Shown here piece after piece: positions 8,276-16,395 of a DNA stretch of 64,000 nt; the first letter of the stretch is position 1; every line of letters begins with the position of its first letter. The DNA is taken from assembly GCA_029564115.1 (NCBI GenBank), contig JAKQQP010000070.1, positions 34,650 through 98,649 on the forward strand, read 5' to 3'. The notes below the pieces were generated by a model that saw only the letters and a program-made list of their open reading frames with translations, had not been told where the DNA came from and ran no database searches. The position numbers and the translations under genes are program-made. The stretch comes from Candidatus Rifleibacteriota bacterium (GTDB taxonomy: Bacteria > Riflebacteria > Ozemobacteria > Ozemobacterales > Ozemobacteraceae).

Positions 8276-9657
8276 TTATGAGCAACAATGAAGAATTCAG
8301 AGTTCTTTCGCCAACTGCAATACTTGGTTATGGCTTTCCTGAAGCCTCTTTTAAAAAAGGAATGGAACGAAAGCCTCATTTGATAGCTGTCGATGCCGGT
8401 TCGACCGACCCGGGGCCTTATTATCTTGGCGCCGGCAAGCCTTTTACTGATCGCGCTTTTGTTAAAAGAGACCTGCGTTACATGATCCGTGAAGGTGTGA
8501 AGAATGGTATTCCGGTCGTGGTCGGCACTGCCGGCGGTTCAGGGGCTTCAGCTCACCTTGAATGGTGTCGGCAGATCATCGTTGAGATTGCCCGCGAAGA
8601 AAAGTTGAGCTTCAAGCTTGGCGTAATTCCTTCAGATGTGAGCAAAGACAGTGCGAAGAAGGCTCTTAAAGAGGGCCGCATCAGCCCGCTTGAATGTGTT
8701 CACAAGTTGACAGATGCGCTGATCGACGAAACAACTTATCTTGTAGCTCAGATTGGTATAGAGCCGATCATCGATGCTCTTAAAGATGGTTGTGACGTAG
8801 TTTTGGCCGGTCGTTGCTATGACCCTGCCTGTTTTGCCGCTCTGCCGGTCATGAAGGGTTATTCTGAAGGTCTGGCGCTGCATATGGGCAAAATACTCGA
8901 GTGCGCCGCCATCGCAGCGACTCCTGGCTCTGGTGCCGATTGCGCTCTGGGTATTCTCACTAAAGATTCGTTTATTCTTGAAGCACTCAGCCCGAAACGA
9001 AAATTTACCTGTGAGTCGGCTGCGGCTCATACTCTCTATGAAAAGTCCGACCCTTACCATCTGCCGGGCCCTGGCGGATCGATCAACCTTGACGGTTGCT
9101 CTTTCACCGATCTGGGCGATGGCCGCGTCGAAGTTAAGGGCAGTGTCTTCGAACCCACTCCCAGATATCTGATCAAACTCGAAGGCGCACGCCCCATTGG
9201 TTATCGCAGTATCAGTATTGCCGGTACTCGTGACCCGATAATGATCGGCAGCATCGAAAAAATTCTGGGCGAAGTTAAACAACAGCTTAAAGAAATGTCG
9301 CCTGACGAAGATCGCGATAAACAGCTGTTCTTCCATGTTTATGGCCGCAACGGCGTCATGGGGCCTCTCGAACCTCTGCAGAACCCGCCGGCGCATGAAT
9401 TGTGCATCATTATCGAAGCTCTTTGTGACACCCAGGAACAGGCCGACACTCTGTGCAGCGTTGCCCGTTCGACTCTGCTGCATTACGGTTACGAAGGCCG
9501 TATTTCGACTGCCGGCAACCTGGCGTTTCCGTTTTCGCCCTCTGATATAAAGATGGGGCAGGTTTTCGAATTTTCTGTCTATCACCTGATGGACCCCGCC
9601 GATGAAAAGCTTTTTGCTCATCGTATCGAGACCTTCAAAAACGGAGAAAAAATATGA
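8272..9657 (+). CDS. DUF1446 / AtuA-like protein
   Basis: This 461-residue cytoplasmic protein belongs to the DUF1446 (acyclic terpene utilisation AtuA-like) family. Family-like stretches are VDAGSTDPGPYYLG near residue 40, GTAGGSGAS near residue 85 and LAGRCYDPACFA near residue 180. The biochemical role of the family is not established. It overlaps mal by 4 bases and is followed by a DUF4387 gene overlapping by 4 bases; DUF1446 and DUF4387 are recurrent partners. Being tightly coupled to mal suggests a role near mesaconate/citramalate chemistry. An alternative start is ATG 8278. Confidence 0.85.
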   Translation: MIMSNNEEFRVLSPTAILGYGFPEASFKKGMERKPHLIAVDAGSTDPGPYYLGAGKPFTDRAFVKRDLRYMIREGVKNGIPVVVGTAGGSGASAHLEWCRQIIVEIAREEKLSFKLGVIPSDVSKDSAKKALKEGRISPLECVHKLTDALIDETTYLVAQIGIEPIIDALKDGCDVVLAGRCYDPACFAALPVMKGYSEGLALHMGKILECAAIAATPGSGADCALGILTKDSFILEALSPKRKFTCESAAAHTLYEKSDPYHLPGPGGSINLDGCSFTDLGDGRVEVKGSVFEPTPRYLIKLEGARPIGYRSISIAGTRDPIMIGSIEKILGEVKQQLKEMSPDEDRDKQLFFHVYGRNGVMGPLEPLQNPPAHELCIIIEALCDTQEQADTLCSVARSTLLHYGYEGRISTAGNLAFPFSPSDIKMGQVFEFSVYHLMDPADEKLFAHRIETFKNGEKI

Positions 9658-9965
9658 AAAGAAACATACTCGAGGCCGCAAAAGTTATCAGATCGAAGAA
9701 TGCCGGCCCATTTGAGCTGACGTTCGATATCATGTTCAAGAACAAAGAATATTTCGAACTGTTCAAGTCGCAGCAGTTGATCAACCGCACGCAGATGGCC
9801 GGGATTCTCAAGATCGACGAGGCCGATATTCTCAATATCGTCTGGTTCTCACCGGCCAATGCCGTTAAAATTACGATCAAACGCCCGATGCCGTCTGGTG
9901 CCCCGGGTGAAACTGATATCTACGGGGCGCAGCAGCATGCGCCATTGCTGGCGATAGAATTCTGA
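9654..9965 (+). CDS. DUF4387 domain protein
   Basis: This 103-residue protein consists of one DUF4387 domain (segments IRSKNAGPFELTFDIMF and NIVWFSPANAVKIT). DUF4387 commonly sits next to, or fused with, the AtuA-like DUF1446 domain, as here, so the two probably form one complex. The start overlaps the upstream stop (ATGA). No catalytic motif is recognised and the function is unknown. Its place between mal and the fumarase/mesaconase gene suggests involvement in glutamate catabolism. Confidence 0.82.
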   Translation: MKRNILEAAKVIRSKNAGPFELTFDIMFKNKEYFELFKSQQLINRTQMAGILKIDEADILNIVWFSPANAVKITIKRPMPSGAPGETDIYGAQQHAPLLAIEF

Positions 9966-9966
9966 T

Positions 9967-10911
9967 ATGCAAAGCTCATTCTTGAATTCGAATCTGTCTC
10001 ATTTTGAGACATTGATGTATTCTACCTACTACGCGCCACGTGGGCGTCCGAGGCTTTATATGCTCGGCAGCCTGCTGGCGAGCAGGTATCTTGGGCCAAC
10101 TGATCTGCTTATCGGCATCATCGGCGGCGAGGGTTCGGGTAAGTCTACACTGATCAAGGGGCTTTTCCCTGGCCTGGAACTGACGAACGACGATGACGGC
10201 GTCAATTTGAAGAGCACGCCGATTTATGACTTTCAGCCTGATAATTTTTTTGCGCCCCATACCTTTCATCTCGATGTTCGCTATGAGCTGGCATTCAAGC
10301 AGCCATTCGAGATTATCGACGCGATCAACCGCGCGGTCGAAAACGGCCGCAGGGTGGTGATCGAGCATTTTGACCTGTTGTATAAGCAACTGGGTTACAA
10401 TGCTCAGATCATTTTTGCCATCGGCGAAGAACTGCTTGTCTGCAGACCGACTGTTTTCGGGCCTTTTCCCGCCGAGATCAAAGCGCATGCTGAAAAAACC
10501 GCTGCTTACAGGCGTATGGCTCATTCAGCAGAAGATATTACCAGCTACATTCTTGCGGCTGAATACAATTACACGCGGCGGGTGCTGCACTCTGACGTGA
10601 AGCACGGTTTTGTCATCAAATTCACCGAAAAGCCTGATATCAAAATTCGTGATATTGAAGAAAAGGTGAAGAAGGTGATCGAAGCTAACGTGCCGATCGG
10701 CGTGTCCGGTAAAGACAAGATCGGTATTGGTGACTGGCAGATGTTCTGCACCGGCACGCGCACGCATGTCAAGTCTTCGGGGCAGATCGAGAACTTCAGG
10801 TTGTGGCAGGATTACGTCTATGACCCGATCTGGAAAGAATATATGCTGGTAGGTATGGTTGGCCCGAAGAAGGGCGTTGGTGTCGAGGGAATTACGTATT
10901 TCAGCGAGTGA
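9967..10911 (+). CDS. P-loop NTPase with alanyl-tRNA-synthetase SAD-like C-terminus
   Basis: Residues ~50-62 hold a Walker A motif (GGEGSGKSTLIKG), followed by LELTNDDDGVN. The last third resembles the second additional domain of alanyl-tRNA synthetase: CTGTRTHVKSSGQI near residue 262 parallels the synthetase zinc motif CGGTHVxxTGEI, and an HSDVKHG stretch could supply further ligands. There is no synthetase catalytic core. Similar proteins occur beside glutamate-mutase genes in clostridia, as I recall. It could be a small-molecule kinase or an assembly/editing factor; no reaction can be assigned. It starts 1 base after the DUF4387 stop and is part of the same operon. Confidence 0.7.
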   Translation: MQSSFLNSNLSHFETLMYSTYYAPRGRPRLYMLGSLLASRYLGPTDLLIGIIGGEGSGKSTLIKGLFPGLELTNDDDGVNLKSTPIYDFQPDNFFAPHTFHLDVRYELAFKQPFEIIDAINRAVENGRRVVIEHFDLLYKQLGYNAQIIFAIGEELLVCRPTVFGPFPAEIKAHAEKTAAYRRMAHSAEDITSYILAAEYNYTRRVLHSDVKHGFVIKFTEKPDIKIRDIEEKVKKVIEANVPIGVSGKDKIGIGDWQMFCTGTRTHVKSSGQIENFRLWQDYVYDPIWKEYMLVGMVGPKKGVGVEGITYFSE

Positions 10912-11010
10912 CTTGTTCTATCGAGTCGGAAACCGGGCGTCTAGCCCTGTTGCGTCGAGATGGCCGGGCAGTTTCATAAATAGACAGCCTGATCAGGGAA
11001 GGAAAAAAAT

Positions 11011-12570
11011 ATGAACGTGGAATGCAAATTTAGAAAGCTTACCGACAAAGGTATCAGACGTGAAAACATCGGTGGCAGGCAGTTTCTGACTGTCGAGCCT
11101 GAAGTTCTCAGGTTGCTTGCTGAAGAAGCTTTTCACGATCTCTCGTTTTATCTGCGTCCCGGTCATCTCGATGAACTGGCGGCGATCGCTGCCGACCCGA
11201 AAGCTGCCGATAACGAGCGTTTTGTCTGCAGTGCTCTGATCAAAAACGCCGTTATCGCTGCCGAAGGTTTTTTGCCGTTGTGCCAGGATACCGGCACAGC
11301 CACGGTTTTTGCCTGGCGTGGTGAACGGGTTCTTACTGGTGGCGAAGACGAGCGCCTTCTGACTGACGGCATCGCCGCAGCCTGGCGAAACAACAGCCTG
11401 CGCTATTCTCAGGTTGCGCCTACCAGTATGTTCGAAGAAGTGAACACCGGCAATAACCTGCCGGCCCAGATTGACATCGCTTTTGCGCCTGGTGACGAGT
11501 ATCGTTTCATGTTTATGGCCAAGGGTGGAGGGTCTGCGAACAAGACCGTTCTGCACCAGGGCAGCCGGGCTCTGCTGAATGAGAAATCGCTCGAAAGTTT
11601 TCTCAAGGAAAAGATTGCCGGGCTGGGGGTTGCAGCCTGCCCGCCTTACACAATCGTTGTGGTGGTCGGCGGCACTTCGCCCGAAAACAATCTGAAAACC
11701 ATGAAACTGGCTTCGACCGGCTGGCTCGACGGATTGCCGACGACTGGCGATGGCAAGGGCACGCCTTTCCGCGACCTCGAATGGGAAAACCGCGTCATGA
11801 AAATCGCAGCTGAAAGTGGCTGGGGCGCCCAGTTCGGTGGCTCGCATCTGGCAATCGAAGCCAGGGTTGTTCGTCTGCCGCGCCACGCCGGTTCATGCCC
11901 GGTGTCGGTAGGTGTTTCGTGCAGTGCCCATCGTAACATGGCGGCAAAAATTACCGCTGATGGCGTGTTCATCGAAGAGCTTGACCGCAACCCTTCGCGG
12001 TTGCTGGCAAAATGCCAGACTGGCAGTCTTAAAGCCGTCAGTATCGATCTTGACCGCCCGATGCCAGAGATTCTGCTGCAGCTGTCAAAACACCCGGCCG
12101 GTTCGCTGGTGCTGCTCAACGGCACACTGATCGTTGGCCGCGACATGGCGCATGCCAGGCTTTTCGACATGGTCAATGCCGGTCAGCCCCTGCCTGATTA
12201 TTTTAAAAATCATCCGGTCTATTACGCCGGCCCCGCCAAGACTCCAGCCGGGCATGTTATCGGTAGTTTCGGCCCGACTACGGCTCAGCGCATGGACGAA
12301 TACATGGATTTCTTCATGAGTCGTGGTGCTTCGATGGTGACGCTGGCGAAGGGTAATCGCGCCGAAAGCGTTGTCAAAGCCTGCGAAAAATACGGCGGCT
12401 TTTATCTCGGCACTATTGGCGGAGCAGCAGCTCTGATTGCCAAAGAAAACATTCTTTCGTCAGAAGTTCTTGATTTCCCAGAATATGGCATGGAAGCCAT
12501 TCACCGCATCAAAGTCAAAGACATGCCCGCCTTCATTCTCTACGACAACAAAGGCAACCGCCTGTATTGA
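11011..12570 (+). CDS. Class I fumarate hydratase, probable mesaconate hydratase
   Basis: This is a single-chain class I (iron-sulfur) hydratase of 519 residues with both halves fused: the alpha part (LPLCQDTGTATVFAW and a Cys-rich SCPVSVGVSCSAHR stretch) and the beta part (GPTTAQRMDEYMDFF near residue 423). These enzymes hydrate fumarate to malate, and some members are mesaconases. Following mal in a methylaspartate operon, its most likely role is mesaconate to citramalate. It has a strong ribosome site (GGAAGG) but is separated by 99 bases from the P-loop gene, so it may also have its own promoter. The family is secure; substrate preference is inferred. Confidence 0.88.
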   Translation: MNVECKFRKLTDKGIRRENIGGRQFLTVEPEVLRLLAEEAFHDLSFYLRPGHLDELAAIAADPKAADNERFVCSALIKNAVIAAEGFLPLCQDTGTATVFAWRGERVLTGGEDERLLTDGIAAAWRNNSLRYSQVAPTSMFEEVNTGNNLPAQIDIAFAPGDEYRFMFMAKGGGSANKTVLHQGSRALLNEKSLESFLKEKIAGLGVAACPPYTIVVVVGGTSPENNLKTMKLASTGWLDGLPTTGDGKGTPFRDLEWENRVMKIAAESGWGAQFGGSHLAIEARVVRLPRHAGSCPVSVGVSCSAHRNMAAKITADGVFIEELDRNPSRLLAKCQTGSLKAVSIDLDRPMPEILLQLSKHPAGSLVLLNGTLIVGRDMAHARLFDMVNAGQPLPDYFKNHPVYYAGPAKTPAGHVIGSFGPTTAQRMDEYMDFFMSRGASMVTLAKGNRAESVVKACEKYGGFYLGTIGGAAALIAKENILSSEVLDFPEYGMEAIHRIKVKDMPAFILYDNKGNRLY

Positions 12571-12583
12571 ACCGAGGTTGCAG

Positions 12584-13033
12584 GTGAAAATTCTTGTCGA
12601 TGCCGATGCGCTGCCGGGTGCGGCTCGCGATATTATTTTCAGGGCGGCTGAACGGGTGCGGGTGCCGGCGATTCTGGTCGCCAACAAACTGTTGCGGGTT
12701 CCAGAGTCAGAGTTCATTAGCTTTGAGATGATCGAGCAGGGCTTTGATGTTGCCGATGCGAGAATTGTCGAACTGACAGAGCCCGGCGATCTGATAATTA
12801 CCGCTGACATACCGCTGGCGGCAGAGGTTGTCGCCCGTGGCGGTCTTGCGGTTGACCCTCGCGGGCAGCTTTATTCAGAAGAGAATATCAAAGAGCGCCT
12901 TTTCGTGCGCGATTTCATGGATACCCTGCGCAAATCAGGAGCCACCACCGGCGGCCCGGCCCCTTATGGCAAAAAAGAGTGTCAGGCCTTCGCCAACCAG
13001 CTCGACCGACTGCTTACCCGCCGAAAAATTTGA
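12584..13033 (+). CDS. YaiI/YqxD-family (DUF188) protein
   Basis: With the GTG start at 12584 this is a 149-residue protein of the UPF0178/DUF188 family, beginning KILVDADALPG. Further family-like stretches are DLIITADIPLA and a C-terminal GPAPYGKKECQAFANQLD. The fold is PIN-like, with conserved acidic residues D6 and D8. The biochemical role is unestablished. An upstream ATG frame would start inside the fumarase gene and is rejected; the GTG lies 13 bases after that stop with AGGTTGCAG before it. It may be co-transcribed with the fumarase gene. Confidence 0.85.
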   Translation: MKILVDADALPGAARDIIFRAAERVRVPAILVANKLLRVPESEFISFEMIEQGFDVADARIVELTEPGDLIITADIPLAAEVVARGGLAVDPRGQLYSEENIKERLFVRDFMDTLRKSGATTGGPAPYGKKECQAFANQLDRLLTRRKI

Positions 13034-13161
13034 ATGAATTACAAGTGTTTTTTTGCAGGGATTCGCTATGATTGAATTTATAATTCTGTGGTCGCGTTTC
13101 CTGAAAAAATTGTGATACTGTTCTCATTAGTCGTCGGGTTTGTATAACTTGGGGGAATGTT

Positions 13162-13887
13162 GTGGGATACACGAAAAATGCTGTGATTGTCGGGGCAACC
13201 ACCGGAATCGGCAAAGCGCTCGCTGAGTTACTGATAAGTGATGGCTGGCGTGTCGGTATCTCTGGTCGCCGTCTTGAACTGCTGGAAGAATTTAAGCAGT
13301 GCCATGGCGAGAGGGTTGTTTGCCGACAGATGGATGTAAACCATCCTGAAGAGGTCATGACAGGGTTCGATGAATTTGTCAGGCTGCTCGATGGGGTCGA
13401 TCTGGTCGTTATCAGTGCCGGCACCGGTGCTGCCAACCCTGACTTGAAATGGGAACCGGAAGCGGCGACAATTGCGACAAACGTTACTGGTTTTGCCGCC
13501 GTCGCTACCAGTGCGATGAGATATTTTTTGAAGCGTGGCAGCGGCCATCTGGTCAGCATTTCTTCGGTTGCGGCCTTGCGTGGCAGTCATGAAGCTCCTG
13601 CCTACAACGCTTCAAAGGCTTTTGTCAGTAACTATACTGAAGGGTTGCGGGTTAAAGCAGCCAGATCAGGAAAGCCGATTTATGTAACCGATATTTTACC
13701 TGGCTTTGTCGATACCCGCATGGCTCAGGGGGAGGGGCTTTTCTGGGTTGCCTCCCCGGAAAAAGCAGCTGGGCAGATCTATGCCGCCATCAGGAAAAAA
13801 AGCCGCCGGGCCTATATCACGAAACGCTGGCGGTTGATAGCTCTGCTGATGCAGTTTATGCCAGATTTTATTTACCAGAAATTCTGA
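13162..13887 (+). CDS. Short-chain dehydrogenase/reductase
   Basis: This 241-residue classical SDR has the N-terminal nucleotide motif (VGATTGIGKALA), the VISAGTG strand in place of NNAG, a catalytic Ser in SISSVAALRGS, and Y-x-x-x-K (YNASK). It should be an NAD(P)-dependent cytoplasmic oxidoreductase. The C-terminus ends in a hydrophobic helix (RLIALLMQFMP), seen in several membrane-associated SDRs. The GTG start follows a GGGGGA ribosome site. It appears to be a single-gene unit; the substrate is unknown. Confidence 0.88.
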   Translation: MGYTKNAVIVGATTGIGKALAELLISDGWRVGISGRRLELLEEFKQCHGERVVCRQMDVNHPEEVMTGFDEFVRLLDGVDLVVISAGTGAANPDLKWEPEAATIATNVTGFAAVATSAMRYFLKRGSGHLVSISSVAALRGSHEAPAYNASKAFVSNYTEGLRVKAARSGKPIYVTDILPGFVDTRMAQGEGLFWVASPEKAAGQIYAAIRKKSRRAYITKRWRLIALLMQFMPDFIYQKF

Positions 13888-13942
13888 ACCAGTTTAATTC
13901 AGCCGCTTTATGAACACTGCGAAAACTTTTTGCCGGTGTACA

Positions 13943-13971
13943 TTGCGGGGTTGTCTTCATTTTCTTATACT
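13943..13971 (+). promoter_or_regulatory. Promoter of the glycine-zipper protein gene
   Basis: TTGCGG (13943-13948) and TATACT (13966-13971) are 17 bases apart, 36 bases upstream of the ATG of the next gene, whose ribosome site is CTGGAG. Confidence 0.55.
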
Positions 13972-14006
13972 CAAAAGAAGTCTGTAGTCTTTCACTGGAG
14001 TTCAGT

Positions 14007-14984
14007 ATGATTTTAGCGCAAAGACGCTATGTAAACATAAGTCTGGTTCTTGTTCTCTGCCTGCTGCTGGCGCCATTTGCCGATGCAGCGGAGTTATCAC
14101 TGTTCGATCGTCTGAAAAGCAAAACTCAGGAAAAGGTCGAACAGCTCCAACAGCGTGACTGGTGGATAACCAAGGCAGCCGGCAAGGCAGCTGGGTTTGT
14201 AGCCGGCAAAGCCGGCGGAGCCATGGGCGCTGCCGTCGGCTACGTACTGGGAGCAGCTGTTGGCGGGCCGGTCGCCGCAGGTATGGGGGCCATGATTGGC
14301 TTCAGAATGGGCGATATTGTTACTAAAACTTTTGCCAAAGCTGTCGGTGAGTTGCTTGCACAATGGAAGCTGCACCACGGTCGCAAAGTTGACCTGGGCG
14401 CTGTCATGGACGCGATAAAAAGCGTGAACAAGGCATCATTGAGTGCCGAGTCAGTAGGGGCTGTTTTCGGTGATCTGGTCGGTGGCAGCCTTGGTGTTGC
14501 CGCAGGGGTGGCATTGCTTGCCGGAGCGACGCCATTTGCGATTCCGTTGATCGGAACTGTTTCGGCAGCTTATCTCGGCAGCAAGCTGGGTAAGGCTATT
14601 GGCCGCGGCATTGGTCGCTGGATCGGCCGCAAAGCCATGAAAAAAGGCTACGAAGCTTATGCTGCCAGCGGTATTTCTGCAGCTGAAGACAAAAAAGAAG
14701 AGGCCGAACTCGAATCGACTCTGATAAAAATAGAAGACCCGTATGTTGCGAACGAAAGCGGGTCGACCGATGCCAGAGCGCCAGCTGAGAGCGGCAGTGG
14801 CATTGACGACGATCGATCGGCTGTTGCGACTCGGGTTGCCTACGAAAAAGCCTATCGCGAATACACTGATGCGGTTACTTCTCCTGGCGCTACCGACGCC
14901 GAAAAGAAGGCCAGCCTTCTCAAATACCGTCAGGCTTACGAAGCTTATCAGAATGCCATAAACCAGGGTTCAATCGCCAGATAA
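14007..14984 (+). CDS. Secreted glycine-zipper protein of unknown function
   Basis: An N-terminal signal peptide (hydrophobic residues 12-24, then a PFADAA cleavage-like site) is followed by two Gly/Ala-rich, weakly hydrophobic blocks (about residues 52-105 and 150-210). These have G-x-x-x-G spacing typical of glycine-zipper membrane segments, e.g. GKAGGAMGAAVGYVLGAAVG. A basic stretch (GRGIGRWIGRKAMKKG) and a polar, tyrosine-rich tail follow. It may insert into or line a membrane. No family is recognised. It has its own promoter upstream and an intrinsic terminator directly downstream, so it is a one-gene unit. Confidence 0.75.
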   Translation: MILAQRRYVNISLVLVLCLLLAPFADAAELSLFDRLKSKTQEKVEQLQQRDWWITKAAGKAAGFVAGKAGGAMGAAVGYVLGAAVGGPVAAGMGAMIGFRMGDIVTKTFAKAVGELLAQWKLHHGRKVDLGAVMDAIKSVNKASLSAESVGAVFGDLVGGSLGVAAGVALLAGATPFAIPLIGTVSAAYLGSKLGKAIGRGIGRWIGRKAMKKGYEAYAASGISAAEDKKEEAELESTLIKIEDPYVANESGSTDARAPAESGSGIDDDRSAVATRVAYEKAYREYTDAVTSPGATDAEKKASLLKYRQAYEAYQNAINQGSIAR

Positions 14985-15004
14985 TCGGTTAGGAAGTGGT
15001 TCTC

Positions 15005-15041
15005 AACCCCGGCAGCTATCGGCTGCCGGGGTTGTTTTTTT
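15005..15041 (+). terminator. Intrinsic terminator after the glycine-zipper gene
   Basis: A 12-bp perfect stem (AACCCCGGCAGC with its inverse at 15022-15033) with a 5-base loop is followed by GTTTTTTT. It lies 20 bases after the preceding stop. Confidence 0.9.
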
Positions 15042-15149
15042 AGTGTTTTTAAAAAGTGTTTCTGGTAGATGGCAATTTTCGGGGTTGATGGGGCGTTCGA
15101 TAATGCCGATATGGGTTACAGGACTTTTTTTAAGGAGCAAGTATCGAGT

Positions 15150-15302
15150 ATGAAACCTTATGAAAATTCGTTTGTACGTTGGAACAACAAGGGTTCTGAT
15201 TCTAAGAAAGAGGAAAAAGCGGCACGGGTACTTCTCAATGTTGACCTGTTGAACGATGGGGCAACTGACAAGGATCTGTTGATTACGGCGCTTTCAGCCT
15301 GA
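15150..15302 (+). CDS. Possible small protein (50 aa)
   Basis: A short charged reading frame preceded by AAGGAG at 15131-15136, which is rather far (13 bases) from ATG 15150. The frame is open further upstream to 15069. The product has a KKEEKAAR stretch and matches no family I know. It ends 4 bases before the deacetylase-like gene and could be its leader or partner. Whether it is translated is uncertain. Confidence 0.35.
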   Translation: MKPYENSFVRWNNKGSDSKKEEKAARVLLNVDLLNDGATDKDLLITALSA

Positions 15303-15306
15303 GTAT

Positions 15307-16362
15307 ATGGATGAAGTTTCCAAGGGCGGCGTTATCATGTACAACGCCAAACTTCTTGAGCATGACCCCCTCACTGAAAATCGTGAGGGCGGGCGGCTGA
15401 CTTCGATAATCGAACAGCTGCAGCAGGACAACCTCTGGGAAGGCCTCGCAATCGAGGCCGATATCGCGCCGATGAAACGCCTGCGTGATATTCACGACCC
15501 GGAGTTTCTCAATGACCTGCATAAAAGAAGTTACAGCGGCGTCGACCAGCTCGATGCCCATACCCCTCTGATCAAAGAATCGTTTGAAATCGCCCGCTTC
15601 GGTGCCGGCGGGGTTCTCGATGCCGTCGACAAGGTTATGGGAGGCGAGGCGACTAATGCATTCTGTCTGACCGCCATGCCCGGCCATCATGCCGGTATTG
15701 CCAGTTCTGGTTTTGGCAGTCTGGTTAACCCGATGGCGGCCGGAGCCCACTATTTAACCAAGAAATACGGTCTTAAACGTATCGTGATCGTTGATCTTGA
15801 TGCCGAGCACGGCAGCGGTACCCAGGAAATCTTCTACGCCCGCAAAGACGTGATGACCGTTTCCCTGCACGAATACCCAGGTGTGACCGGTACCGGCCAT
15901 TATGAAGAACTTGGCGCCAAAGGGGCTCTCGGGCACAATCTCAATATTCCATTTGCTTCAGGCTATGGTGATCGAGAATATCGCGTCTGCATCAATGAGT
16001 TGATCGACAAAATTCTCTGGCAGTACATGCCGGAGTTTTTTATCGTCGGATTCGGCAGCAATGTGCTCAATGACGACCCGGCATCGCATCTCAGGGTCAC
16101 AGAAACCGGTTTGCTGGACACTTTCAGGCAAGTCATGGAACTGGCACGACGCATCTGTGGCGGGCGGTTGATTTCGGTGCTCGAAGGCGGCACCCCCGGA
16201 AGCCTCATGGCAAGGGCTACTTCACAACATGTAAGTTTATTGCTCAATAAAAACATAACTGCTGTCGATAAAGTGAACAAAGACGAACTTATCTCGTATG
16301 CAGATTGGTACGGCTATGCAAAATTACTCAAGGCACAGTTCAAAAAATACTGGAAACTATGA
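15307..16362 (+). CDS. Histone-deacetylase-fold protein with altered catalytic site
   Basis: This 351-residue protein is collinear with class II-type bacterial deacetylases (HDAH/AcuC family). Retained features are the N-terminal strand and LEHD, the His-His pair H127-H128 in PGHHA, the GTQ loop and the EGG turn. Key positions differ. In the motif normally reading DxDxHHG, D165 is kept but the metal ligand His is E167 (DLDAEHG). The third ligand Asp aligns with N252 (GFGSNVL). The transition-state Tyr of EGGY is T296 (EGGT). The fold call is firm, while ordinary zinc deacetylase activity is doubtful. It starts 4 bases after a small reading frame and is followed at 33 bases by the LysM gene. 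Confidence 0.8.
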   Translation: MDEVSKGGVIMYNAKLLEHDPLTENREGGRLTSIIEQLQQDNLWEGLAIEADIAPMKRLRDIHDPEFLNDLHKRSYSGVDQLDAHTPLIKESFEIARFGAGGVLDAVDKVMGGEATNAFCLTAMPGHHAGIASSGFGSLVNPMAAGAHYLTKKYGLKRIVIVDLDAEHGSGTQEIFYARKDVMTVSLHEYPGVTGTGHYEELGAKGALGHNLNIPFASGYGDREYRVCINELIDKILWQYMPEFFIVGFGSNVLNDDPASHLRVTETGLLDTFRQVMELARRICGGRLISVLEGGTPGSLMARATSQHVSLLLNKNITAVDKVNKDELISYADWYGYAKLLKAQFKKYWKL

Positions 16363-16395
16363 TTCATCCAATTCGGAAAGACCTGGAGGTCAGAG

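Noticed and set aside
8632..9681. Long minus-strand frame of 349 codons opposite the DUF1446 gene
   Set aside because: It is a codon-bias shadow of a well-supported family gene and resembles nothing known.
12437..12583. Upstream extension of the YaiI-type gene
   Set aside because: It lies inside the fumarase coding sequence and the family's conserved start begins at GTG 12584.
15069..15149. Longer start for the 50-residue frame before the deacetylase-like gene
   Set aside because: No ribosome site; the only AAGGAG favours a start near 15150.
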